64,000 nucleotides of DNA from JALZMG01 sp963739975 (GTDB taxonomy: Bacteria > Actinomycetota > Acidimicrobiia > Acidimicrobiales > Ilumatobacteraceae), in NCBI GenBank assembly GCA_963739975.1, contig CAVUCK010000012.1, positions 1-64,000 on the forward strand, written 5' to 3'. The notes beneath the pieces were generated by a model. The model was given only the letters and a program-made list of their open reading frames with translations. It searched no databases and was not told the DNA's origin. Position 1 is the stretch's first letter, and every line of letters begins with the position of its first letter. Both the position numbers and the translations under genes were made by a program. This document shows, in pieces, positions 1-7,102 of this stretch.

Positions 1-31
1 TGCGTCGCAGGTTCGAATCCTGCCGGGGGCA
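1..31 (+). tRNA. 3' end of a tRNA, possibly tRNA-Arg (partial)
   Basis: Only the 3' end is inside the window. Bases 7-11 (GCAGG) and 19-23 (CCTGC) form the T stem around the loop TTCGAAT, bases 24-30 (CGGGGGC) are the 3' acceptor strand, and A31 is the discriminator. CCA is not encoded. The acceptor would pair with GCCCCCG, a 5' end seen in some actinobacterial tRNA-Arg genes, but the anticodon is outside the window, so the isotype is a guess. Confidence 0.85.
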
Positions 32-226
32 CGAAATTCCTGGTCAGGGGCCATGTGTTTGGCATCAGGGCCTTGAGTTGTCCCCCAATCGTCCATCTAC
101 GCCTTCCCCAGGCGGCCCGTCGAAGGCCTGCAAGCGGGCAAGCTCGCCGGGGCCGCTGAGCAGGACGTCGAGGGCGACGAAGGACTCGGTGAGGCAGAGA
201 CGTACGGTGTCGCTCACCGACTCGTC

Positions 227-253
227 GACTGTGCAACGTCTCGTTGCACAGTC
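227..253. repeat. Perfect 12-bp inverted repeat
   Basis: GACTGTGCAACG (227-238) and its exact complement (242-253) flank a 3-base centre. It lies at the front of the decayed MerR-like reading frame and could have been its operator or a hairpin. From base 32 to here I see no convincing gene; the long open frames on both strands in this stretch look like composition artefacts. Confidence 0.6.
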
Positions 254-478
254 TCGTCTCCGACTTGCCGCTCGTCCAGCCCGACAGGCGGTGCACGGGC
301 CGGTGCACCTACTCCGAGGCCGGAGTGATCCCGGCCGGTGGCCAGGGCCCTCAACGTCGTAGTTGGCACGCCGGCCACGTGGCACGGCCTCCCGGACCGC
401 GTCGACCAATCTCGCACTCAGGGACTCTGGTCCTGCGCGCACATCGAGGTCGCGTTTGGTTGTGCGGATCGACAGCCA
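247..478 (+). pseudogene. Decayed MerR-family regulator (tentative)
   Basis: One frame gives a segment resembling the wing of actinobacterial MerR regulators (CTYSEAGVIPAGGQGP), preceded by SDLPLV, which may be a relic of the first helix. About 90 bases later a different frame gives ALRDSGP, resembling the usual HVARLxxVRALRDxGL helix. No single frame covers both parts and no start codon fits, so if the match is real the gene carries at least one frameshift and is truncated. The alternative is chance resemblance. It sits between a tRNA end and an intact catabolic cluster, a common place for remnants. Confidence 0.3.
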
Positions 479-539
479 ACGCTGAATCGCCGCGGCAGAG
501 CAGGGATTGCACCGGGGGAGCACCAGGAGTACCGTTGGG

Positions 540-552
540 TTCCATTATGGAA
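540..552. promoter_or_regulatory. Inverted repeat TTCCAT-N-ATGGAA, probable HxlR operator copy 1
   Basis: TTCCAT T ATGGAA is a 13-base palindrome that overlaps the first possible start codon (547) of the enoyl-CoA hydratase gene. The same palindrome occurs at 3981-3993, with a one-mismatch version at 3947-3959, both next to the HxlR regulator gene. It contains a possible -10 box (TATGGA), so binding here could block transcription of the hydratase gene. Confidence 0.6.
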
Positions 553-1374
553 TCCACATCGAACGGCGCTGAGCGGCATCCTCACGGGGAGGTGCGCACC
601 GATGTGGTCGACGAGCACATCTTGGTGATGACCGTCGATCGGATCGAGAAGAAGAACGCGTTCACGCCGAAGATCACGGCGGAGCTGGGTGACGCGTTGA
701 CCCGGCTCGACGAGGACCCGAACCTGTTCGTCGGTGTCCTGTGCTTCGCCGGCGACCACACGACGGCGGGGCTGGAGATGCCGTTGTTCTTCAGTGAGGA
801 GGCCAAGTGTGACGCGGCCCGCCGGAAGGCGGAGCAGACGTCGGACCCGGTCGATCCGTTCGGGCTGGGCCGCCGGCTGCGCAAGCCGCGCGTGACGGCG
901 GTGCAGGGCATCACGTTCACGATCGGGATCGAGATCGCGCTGGCCGGCGACATCGTGGTGGCGGCGTCTGACTGCCGGTTCTGCCAGTTGGAGCCCAAGC
1001 GAGGCCTCGCGCCGCTCGGTGGGGCGACGGTGCGCTACGTGCAGCGCGGCGGGTGGGGCAACGCGATGTACCACCTGCTGCGCGCTGACGAGTTCGACGC
1101 CGCCGAGGCCTACCGGATCGGACTGGTGCAAGAGGTCGTCGCGCCCGGCGAGCAGATCGAGCGGGCGATCGCCCTGGCCCGAGAGATGGTGCAGTGCTCA
1201 CCACCCGCGCTCGTGCACACGATCGCCAATGCTCGTCTCGCGCTCGACCAGGACGAGCCGGCCGCCATCGCGGCGATCCCGGAGATGGCGGCGACGGTGC
1301 AGGCGACGGAGGACTTCCCAGAAGGCATCGCGTCGTTCATCGAGCGGCGCCCGGCACGGTTCACGGGACGCTGA
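547..1374 (+). CDS. Enoyl-CoA hydratase/isomerase (crotonase) family protein
   Basis: A crotonase-fold protein of about 275 residues, the usual length. The sequence includes the family core (KPRVTAVQGITFTIGIEIAL, residues about 112-131), corresponding to the oxyanion-hole region, followed by DCRFCQLEPKRGLAPLGG. Such enzymes hydrate or isomerise enoyl-CoA thioesters in the cytoplasm; the substrate cannot be read from sequence. ATG 547 lies inside the HxlR-type palindrome. GTG 604, with GGGGAGG upstream, gives a protein beginning MVDEHILVMTV and may be the true start. It is followed after 36 bases by the nitroreductase-SRPBCC gene, probably in the same operon. Confidence 0.85.
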   Translation: MESTSNGAERHPHGEVRTDVVDEHILVMTVDRIEKKNAFTPKITAELGDALTRLDEDPNLFVGVLCFAGDHTTAGLEMPLFFSEEAKCDAARRKAEQTSDPVDPFGLGRRLRKPRVTAVQGITFTIGIEIALAGDIVVAASDCRFCQLEPKRGLAPLGGATVRYVQRGGWGNAMYHLLRADEFDAAEAYRIGLVQEVVAPGEQIERAIALAREMVQCSPPALVHTIANARLALDQDEPAAIAAIPEMAATVQATEDFPEGIASFIERRPARFTGR

Positions 1375-1410
1375 CCGGTGACCGGCGTATCGACGTCGAA
1401 GGAGCGCTCG

Positions 1411-2556
1411 ATGGACATCGATCCACGCCACGTCGACGAGGTCTTAGCGACGACCCGCGCCGTGCGGCGGCGGCTCGACCTGGAGCGCTCGGTCGACAAC
1501 CAGTTGCTGCTCGACTGCATCGACCTCGCCGAGCAGGCGCCCACGGGCGGCAACCTGGGCAGCCGCCGCTGGCTGATCGTGCGTGACCAGGCCGTCAAGG
1601 ACCAGCTCGGCGAGCTGTACCGGCAGACGGCGTTGCCGTTCATGTCCGCCGCCGCCGAGCGGCTGCGTGGCACCGGCCACCCGCAGGAGCAGGTGATGGC
1701 GTCGGCGCAGTACTTGGCCGAGCACCTCGCCGAGGTGCCCGCGATCGTCATCCCCACGATCATCGGTCGCCACGACGGCAATGGCCGCCCTGGCTTGTTC
1801 GATTCGATCATTCAGGCTGCGTGGAGCTTCTGCCTGGCGTTGCGGGCGAGGGGCCTGGGTACGACGTGGGTCACCGCCGCTCTCGAGGACGAGGCGAGGG
1901 TGAAGGAGATCCTCGGTATCCCTGGCCATATGACCGAGATCGTGTTGTTGCCGGTGGCTTGGACGAAGGGCACCGAGTTCCGTCGCGCGCCGCGGCACCC
2001 GGCGCGAGCTATCACCTACTTCGATCGCTTCGGCACCACGTCCGAACACGGTCCCGGTGAGACGTTGCGCTTCGAGGACGGGCCGGGCGCGATCGCCGAG
2101 ATCGACATCGACGCCCCTCCGGCCGTGGTGTGGCCGCTCGTCGCCGATGTGAACGTGCCGACCCGGTTCTCGGAGGAGTCCATCGGCGCCGAGTGGCAGA
2201 GCGATGAGCGCGGGGTCGGCGCGGTGTTCACCGGACGCAACCGTCACGCGGCGGTCGGCGAGTGGGCCCTGCCGTGCATCGTCGACGCCTGCGACGAACC
2301 GAGCACCTTCGGCTGGCGCACGTCCGATCCCGACAACCCGGGCGCACGGTGGCGGTTTGACCTGGAACCGGCTGCCGGCCGCACACGTTTGCGGTTCAGC
2401 TACGTCATGGGACCTGGCCCGTCGGGCACCACGATGGCGATCACCGCCAACCCGGGCAAGGAGACCCGCGTGCTGCGCCGCCGCCTCAACGAGGTGCAGG
2501 CCAACATGCAGCGCACCGTCGAGGGCATCAAGCAGCTCGCCGAAGCGTCGCCATGA
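1411..2556 (+). CDS. Nitroreductase-SRPBCC fusion protein
   Basis: The start is chosen at ATG 1411 because AAGGAG lies 6-7 bases upstream (1399-1404). Residues about 1-205 are an FMN-dependent nitroreductase domain: an RAVRR-type N-terminus, the TGGNLGSRRW phosphate/FMN-binding segment and the LGTTWVTAAL segment near the end of the fold. Residues about 225-380 are an SRPBCC (START/Bet v 1-like) domain with IDAPPAVVWPLVADV and GAVFTGRNR. The first domain probably reduces a substrate with NAD(P)H and FMN; the second offers a hydrophobic pocket. The same kind of SRPBCC domain is fused to a hemerythrin at 9483. Its stop codon overlaps the start (ATGA) of the broken LLM oxidoreductase gene. Confidence 0.85.
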   Translation: MDIDPRHVDEVLATTRAVRRRLDLERSVDNQLLLDCIDLAEQAPTGGNLGSRRWLIVRDQAVKDQLGELYRQTALPFMSAAAERLRGTGHPQEQVMASAQYLAEHLAEVPAIVIPTIIGRHDGNGRPGLFDSIIQAAWSFCLALRARGLGTTWVTAALEDEARVKEILGIPGHMTEIVLLPVAWTKGTEFRRAPRHPARAITYFDRFGTTSEHGPGETLRFEDGPGAIAEIDIDAPPAVVWPLVADVNVPTRFSEESIGAEWQSDERGVGAVFTGRNRHAAVGEWALPCIVDACDEPSTFGWRTSDPDNPGARWRFDLEPAAGRTRLRFSYVMGPGPSGTTMAITANPGKETRVLRRRLNEVQANMQRTVEGIKQLAEASP

Positions 2557-3190
2557 TCCTCGTCTCGGCATCGCCGAGATGCCCTCGAGCGCGGCCCGCG
2601 TCGAGCTCATCTGCCAGGCGGAGCGGCTCGGCGTCGACTCGGTGTGGGTGCCGGAGTTCTGGGCCGCCGACGCCCTGACCCCGTTTGCGTATCTGGCAGG
2701 GCAGACGTCCACCATCCGGCTCGCCACCGGGATCGTGCAGCTCGGTGCCCGCACTCCGGCGATGCTCGCGATGTCCGCGATGTCCCTGCAGGCCCTGTCC
2801 GGTGGCCGGTTCGTGCTGGGTATCGGGTCCAGCGGCCCGCAGGTGATGGAGGGTTGGCACGGCGTCCGGTTCGACAAACCCGTGCGCCGCACCCGCGAGA
2901 CCATCGACATCGTCCGCACCGTGACCGCCGGCCACCGGCTCGAGTACGACGGTGAGATCTACCAGCTTCCTCTCGCCGGCGGCGAGGGCCGAGCGATCCG
3001 CTCGCTGATGCCGCCTACGCACGTCCCCACCTACGTCGCGTCACTGGGGCCCGCCAACCTCAGGCCTCACCGGGGAGCTCGCCGACGCTGGATCGGCAAC
3101 TCGTTCTTCCGGGAGACCGCCGAGGTGTTCCTCGACCCGATCCGCGAGGGCGCCAGCCGGGCCGGCCGCTCACTAGCCCATCCGAGGTCG
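2553..3190 (+). pseudogene. LLM-class (F420-type) oxidoreductase, frameshifted and truncated
   Basis: The original start was probably ATG 2553, overlapping the upstream stop as ATGA. The family sequence (RLGIAEM, AERLGVDSVWVPEFW, STIRLATGIVQLG, GIGSSGPQVMEGWHG) only reads through in the frame one base away, so an indel lies between 2553 and 2562. A second, self-correcting shift lies around 3060-3090, where LTGELAD belongs to one frame and WIGNSFF to another. After about 3175 the similarity ends; intact relatives run roughly 100 residues further. Such enzymes use F420 or FMN for hydride transfer. This copy is very unlikely to make an active protein. Confidence 0.75.
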
Positions 3191-3229
3191 CCTCGCGACA
3201 GCGTGGCGTGCCGTGCACACGCCGTGGCG

Positions 3230-3451
3230 TCAGGTCAGCTCGGCCGCCATCGACTCGGCGAGAGCGAGCGCGTGGGCGGGCGTGAGGCCGGCGATGGCGG
3301 CGAGCCAACAGGTGACCGGCGCGGCCGTGCGTTCGGATGCGTGCGCGGCGACGCCGGCGAGTTGGAGCAGGACATCGATGTCGTCCGGGCTCGGCAGGGA
3401 GATGCCGGCGGCCTCGGCGTAAGCGCTGACCCATTCGGCGGTGGTGGTCAT
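3230..3451 (-). CDS. DUF6457-like small protein
   Basis: A 73-residue protein with the pattern of DUF6457: an initial TTTAEWVSAYAEAAG helix, an acidic DDIDVLLQLAG segment and AHASERTAAPVTCWLAAIAG. In actinobacteria this family is found next to, or fused to, molybdenum cofactor guanylyltransferases, so a role near Moco maturation is plausible but unproven. Its ATG overlaps the stop of the HxlR gene (ATGA, 3448-3451), so the two are translationally coupled. A molybdopterin oxidoreductase is divergently encoded on the other side of the HxlR gene, which fits the family's usual company. Confidence 0.65.
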   Translation of the reverse strand: MTTTAEWVSAYAEAAGISLPSPDDIDVLLQLAGVAAHASERTAAPVTCWLAAIAGLTPAHALALAESMAAELT

Positions 3452-3924
3452 GACGCCCCGATCTGGGTGCCGACGGGAGCGCCAGGTCCCGGCTTGGCTC
3501 GCACCTCACGGACGTCGAGGGGTTTGTCGCACTCGCTGCAGACGACGACGGCGTGCATGTCGTGCTCACATGTGGTGTGGTGCAGCACCAGCGGTGTGCC
3601 TTCCGGGCCGGTGAGCCAGCGGTCGCCCCAGGCCGCCATGGCGGCGAGGATCGGGTAGGCGTCTCGGCCCTTCTCTGTGAGCCGGTACTCATCGCGCGGC
3701 GGATTCTGCTGATACTCGACCCGGCGCAGCAGGCCCTCGTCGACGAGCCCGTTGAGCCGTCGGCTGAGGATGTTGCGGCCGATACCGAGCGCCTCCTGGA
3801 AGTCGTCGAATCGGCGGGTGCCGAGACACGCCTCACGGATGAGCAGCAGGTTCCAGTGGTCGCCGAGCACGGCCGCGCTGCGGGCGATGGTGCACGGCCA
3901 GTCGGAGGTATCGACGCGCTTCAC
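3448..3924 (-). CDS. HxlR-family winged-helix regulator
   Basis: A 158-residue HxlR-type regulator. The N-terminal half has the family's CTIARSAAVLGDHWNLLLIRE and RFDDFQEALGIGRNILSRRL segments, with the recognition helix in the latter, followed by a wing (PPRDEYRLTEKGRD). The C-terminal part has Cys pairs (CEHDMHAVVVCSECDKPL) resembling a small metal site. The GTG start follows TAGGCT by six bases, so the mRNA is probably leaderless. It is divergent to the molybdopterin oxidoreductase and shares an intergenic region holding two copies of TTCCAT-N-ATGGAA; a third copy precedes the hydratase operon. I infer that it controls all three promoters. Confidence 0.88.
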   Translation of the reverse strand: MKRVDTSDWPCTIARSAAVLGDHWNLLLIREACLGTRRFDDFQEALGIGRNILSRRLNGLVDEGLLRRVEYQQNPPRDEYRLTEKGRDAYPILAAMAAWGDRWLTGPEGTPLVLHHTTCEHDMHAVVVCSECDKPLDVREVRAKPGPGAPVGTQIGAS

Positions 3925-3946
3925 GTACCCAGCCTAGACGAGACGG

Positions 3947-3959
3947 TTGCATCATGGAA
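3947..3959. promoter_or_regulatory. HxlR-type palindrome copy 2 (TTGCAT-C-ATGGAA)
   Basis: This is one mismatch from TTCCAT-N-ATGGAA. It lies 23 bases upstream of the HxlR start codon, close to its presumed -35 region, and suits autoregulation. Confidence 0.55.
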
Positions 3960-3980
3960 CGTGAATCGGCTACCTTATGG

Positions 3981-3993
3981 TTCCATGATGGAA
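3981..3993. promoter_or_regulatory. HxlR-type palindrome copy 3 (TTCCAT-G-ATGGAA)
   Basis: A perfect palindrome around a central G. Its centre is 34 bases from that of copy 2, about 3.2 helical turns. It lies in the leader of the molybdopterin oxidoreductase gene, 119 bases before the chosen ATG. Confidence 0.6.
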
Positions 3994-4112
3994 TCGACCG
4001 GTGCGGCAGCGTCCGCCCGACGCCGCTGTACAGGTCATCGAGGTCTTCGGCGGAGCCTCCATCCCGCCCTGACCGTTTCGCGTACTGCGCACGATCGGCG
4101 AGAGGACGAGCG

Positions 4113-6401
4113 ATGACCGACGGAACCGAGGTGCGGCAGACGGCTGAGTGGCGTCAGACCGCCTGCATCCTGTGCGAGTGCAACTGTGGGGTCGAGGTTC
4201 GCTTGGGCGGCGAGGGACGGACCTTCGAACGGGTCCGTGGCGACAAGGCCCATCCGGCGTCGAAGGGCTACACCTGTGAGAAGGCGCTGCGCCTCGACTA
4301 CTACCAGAACGGGCGCGGTGAGCGGCTGCTGAGCCCGCTTCGTCGACGGCCGGACGGAGCGTTCGAGGAGATTGACTGGGACACCGCCATCGGCGAGGTC
4401 GCCGAGCGGTTGGCGGCGGTTCGCGACAGCCATGGGGGCGAGTCGATCGTCTACTACGGCGGGGGCGGGCAGGGCAACCATCTCGGCGGCACGTATGGGG
4501 CGGCGACCCTGGCCGCGCTGGGTGTTCGGTTCAGGGCGAACGCGATCTCGCAGGAGAAGACCGGCGAGATGCTGGTGATGGGCAAGATGTTCGGAACGCC
4601 GCTGCGCGGCGACTTCGAGCATTGCGAGGTCGCGTTCTTTCCTGGCAAGAACCCGTGGATCTCTCATGGGATCCCTCACGCCCGCACCACGCTCAAGGCG
4701 ATCGCCGCCGATCCCGACCGGGCGATGGTCGTGATCGATCCACGGGTGACCGAGACCGCGGCGATGGCCGACTACCACCTCCGGGTGCGGCCGGGTCGAG
4801 ATGCGTGGCTGATCGCCGCGATGGCGGCGGTGCTCGTCGATGAGGGCCTCGTCGACCGCGTCTGGCTGGAGGCCCATGCGTCCGGTTACGAACCGGTGCT
4901 CACGGAGCTGCGTGAGGTGCCGATCTCCCGGTACTGCGAGATCAGCGGTGTCGACGAGGCGTTGGTGCGGGCCGCTACCCGTCGGATCGCGGCGGCCTCC
5001 AGCGTGGCCACGTTCGAGGACCTTGGCGTGCAGATGAACCGTCACTCGACGCTGGTGAGCTACTTGGAGAAGCTCGTCTGGTTGCTCACCGGGAACCTCG
5101 CCAATCCGGGTGGGCAGTACGCGATGACCGGCATCGGGAACCTGCTGCGGATGAGCCGCAGCGAGCTCTCTCCGACCGCCGCTCCGGTCTCGCCGGTGGT
5201 CGGGGCGAAGGTCATCGGTGGGCTCATCCCCTGCAACGTGCTGCCGGAGGAGATCCTCGCCGACCACCCGAAGCGCTATCGGGCCCTGATCGTCGAGTCC
5301 GGCAATCCGCTGAGCTCGGTCGCCGACAGTCAGCGGATGCGTGAGGCGATGCGGGCGCTCGATGTGAGCGTGTGCATCGACGTGTTCATGACCGAGACGG
5401 CGCGGCAGTCGGACTACGTGCTGCCCGCCGCCACCCAGTACGAGAAGTTCGAGGCGACGTTCTTCAACTTCGACTTCCCGAAGAACGTCTTCCACCTTCG
5501 CCGGCCGGTGCTCGACCCGCCGCAAGGTCCGTTGCCCGAGCCAGAGATCCACGCCCGCATCGTGGAGGCCCTCGGTCTCGTCGATCCAGTGATGGTCGAG
5601 ACGCTGCGTTCGGCCGCGGAGCGCAGCCGCGAGGAGTTCGCGGCGGCTTTTGCCGAGGCGACCACCACCGATCCGAGGACGGCGGCCGTCGCCGCCGTCG
5701 TGCTGTACCGCACCCTCGGAGCGACACTTCCGCACGGCGCAGCGGCTGCTGCGTCGCTGTGGCCGATGGTGATCCGTTGCTCACAGGTCAACCCCGACGG
5801 CGTCGCCCGGGCCGGGTTCGGCTCGGGACCCGATGCGGGCAACCGGCTGTTCGATGCGATCGTCGACAGCCCGTCCGGAGTCGTGTTCACCGACGACACC
5901 TGGGAGGCGACGTGGCAACGGATCAAGACCGCCGACGGGCTGGTCCACGCCGAGATCCCCGAGCTGCTCACAGAGCTGGCCGAGCTCGCTCACGAGACAC
6001 CGCCGGGGGACGATCCGCGCTGGCCACTGCTTCTGGCCGCCGGTGAACGGCGCTCGTTCACGGCGAACACGATCCTGCGTGACCCGGCGTGGCGGAAGAA
6101 GGACTTCGATGGGGCGTTGCGCGTGTCGCCCGCTGACGCCGAGCGGATCGGCGTCACCGACGGCGGCGCCGCCAAGCTGTCGACGAAGCGATCGAGTGCG
6201 GTCGTGACGGTCTCGGTGGACAAGACCATCCAACCCGGTCATGTCTCGCTGCCCAACGGGTTCGGCCTGGACCATGTCGAGGCGGGAGCGCGGGCGAAGA
6301 CCGGCGTGGGGACCAACGAGTTCACCGCCAGCGAGGACCGCGACCCGTGGGCCGGGACGCCCTGGCACAAGACCACACCGGCCCGGCTCGAGCCGGTGTG
6401 A
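4113..6401 (+). CDS. Molybdopterin-dependent oxidoreductase (DMSO-reductase superfamily, formate-dehydrogenase-like)
   Basis: A 762-residue catalytic subunit. It starts at ATG 4113 with AGAGGA at 4101-4106; the open frame reaches back to 3954 but lacks family sequence there. Residues about 14-50 hold an Fe4S4 site (CILCECNC, then GYTCEK). Molybdopterin-binding segments follow (EEIDWDTAI, YGGGGQGNHLGGTYGAATLA, VIDPRVTETAAMADYHLRVRPGRD), and the C-terminal molydopterin dinucleotide-binding barrel has LPNGFGLDHVE. There is no signal peptide, so the enzyme is probably cytoplasmic. No electron-transfer subunit is adjacent. The physiological substrate is not deducible. A probable HxlR operator lies in its leader, and a molybdate uptake locus lies at 48.5-51.1 kb. 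Confidence 0.85.
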   Translation: MTDGTEVRQTAEWRQTACILCECNCGVEVRLGGEGRTFERVRGDKAHPASKGYTCEKALRLDYYQNGRGERLLSPLRRRPDGAFEEIDWDTAIGEVAERLAAVRDSHGGESIVYYGGGGQGNHLGGTYGAATLAALGVRFRANAISQEKTGEMLVMGKMFGTPLRGDFEHCEVAFFPGKNPWISHGIPHARTTLKAIAADPDRAMVVIDPRVTETAAMADYHLRVRPGRDAWLIAAMAAVLVDEGLVDRVWLEAHASGYEPVLTELREVPISRYCEISGVDEALVRAATRRIAAASSVATFEDLGVQMNRHSTLVSYLEKLVWLLTGNLANPGGQYAMTGIGNLLRMSRSELSPTAAPVSPVVGAKVIGGLIPCNVLPEEILADHPKRYRALIVESGNPLSSVADSQRMREAMRALDVSVCIDVFMTETARQSDYVLPAATQYEKFEATFFNFDFPKNVFHLRRPVLDPPQGPLPEPEIHARIVEALGLVDPVMVETLRSAAERSREEFAAAFAEATTTDPRTAAVAAVVLYRTLGATLPHGAAAAASLWPMVIRCSQVNPDGVARAGFGSGPDAGNRLFDAIVDSPSGVVFTDDTWEATWQRIKTADGLVHAEIPELLTELAELAHETPPGDDPRWPLLLAAGERRSFTANTILRDPAWRKKDFDGALRVSPADAERIGVTDGGAAKLSTKRSSAVVTVSVDKTIQPGHVSLPNGFGLDHVEAGARAKTGVGTNEFTASEDRDPWAGTPWHKTTPARLEPV

Positions 6402-6731
6402 CGCTGCGTCGGGTTGCGAATCGCTCATCGCCGCCCGACATGTCAGAGGTGATGTCATCCAGTGGCGGTACACGTCATCGCATCGTCACCACGACCTGCC
6501 CTTGGCGCGACCGGATTCGCCGTAGGCGATGGCCTCGTTCGTCCGTACCCGCCGTCGCAACGTGGCATCCGCTTGACCCTGTCCGCCGGGCGACGCAGTG
6601 CCGGGCCACCGTTGCGAAGGTGTCGCCGAGACCGGCAACAACACCAGGTTCCGTGCGGGCGGCCTGCCACGTTGCGCAGTGTGAGGCGCCGCCGGTGATG
6701 CCGGGTCGGCCCGGCCCAGACCGGGCGCTCG
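6402..6731. other. 330-bp stretch without a supported gene
   Basis: Open frames on both strands here have no recognisable family sequence, ribosome site or -10 box at their starts. I see no strong hairpin. It separates the molybdopterin oxidoreductase from a short minus-strand gene, whose 3' end faces it. Confidence 0.5.
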
Positions 6732-7052
6732 TCAGGCTGCGTGGTGTTGGGCTCGCGTGAGAAGCCCGAGGGGCGTCAGCCACCATGGGTCCGTGGCTTG
6801 GGGCGGCGTCGACGCCGGCCAAAGGAGGCGTTCCAGCAACGCGTGGGCTGCCGGGTCGGCGGGCAGGGCCTTTGCGATCTCGACCGCTCGGCGAGCGAGC
6901 CGATGGCGCATCTCATCGCCGATGACCTCATCGCAACGATCTGAGATCGCGGCGTCGAGCGCCCACGCCCGCGCCATCAGCTCGTCGTAGAGCTGCTCGG
7001 CGGCTGCGGCCGAGGCGGTCGACGGGTTGAGGGATTGCTCGTCGGCCGACAC
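6732..7052 (-). CDS. Hypothetical protein, helical, 106 residues
   Basis: I do not recognise this protein. It is predicted to be mostly helical (SAAAAEQLYDELMARAWALD, RRAVEIAKAL, AHALLERLLW), with no Cys, signal peptide or membrane segment. The GTG start follows a TAGGCA-like box by eight bases, in line with other leaderless genes here. It lies downstream of the GAF/PP2C phosphatase on the same strand with a 50-bp gap and could be its partner (for example a small regulator), but nothing in the sequence shows this. Confidence 0.5.
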   Translation of the reverse strand: MSADEQSLNPSTASAAAAEQLYDELMARAWALDAAISDRCDEVIGDEMRHRLARRAVEIAKALPADPAAHALLERLLWPASTPPQATDPWWLTPLGLLTRAQHHAA

Positions 7053-7102
7053 CCGTCAGTGCCTACCCACCGAGTCCCGATCGAATCATTGACGGTAGAC
7101 GG

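Noticed and set aside
65..523. Open frame of 152 residues on the minus strand
   Set aside because: The protein is Arg/Ser/Pro-rich with no family pattern, no ribosome site and no -10 box; it looks like a GC-driven artefact over the MerR-like remnant.
244..546. N-terminal extension of the enoyl-CoA hydratase
   Set aside because: The first ~100 residues of the long frame have no crotonase similarity, and the probable operator and promoter lie within it.
3060..3836. 258-residue minus-strand open frame
   Set aside because: It runs antisense to the LLM remnant and in another frame of the HxlR and DUF6457 genes, which have clear family sequence.
6475..6822. 115-residue open frame on the minus strand
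   Set aside because: It is low-complexity, lacks a start signal and overlaps the better 106-residue frame.
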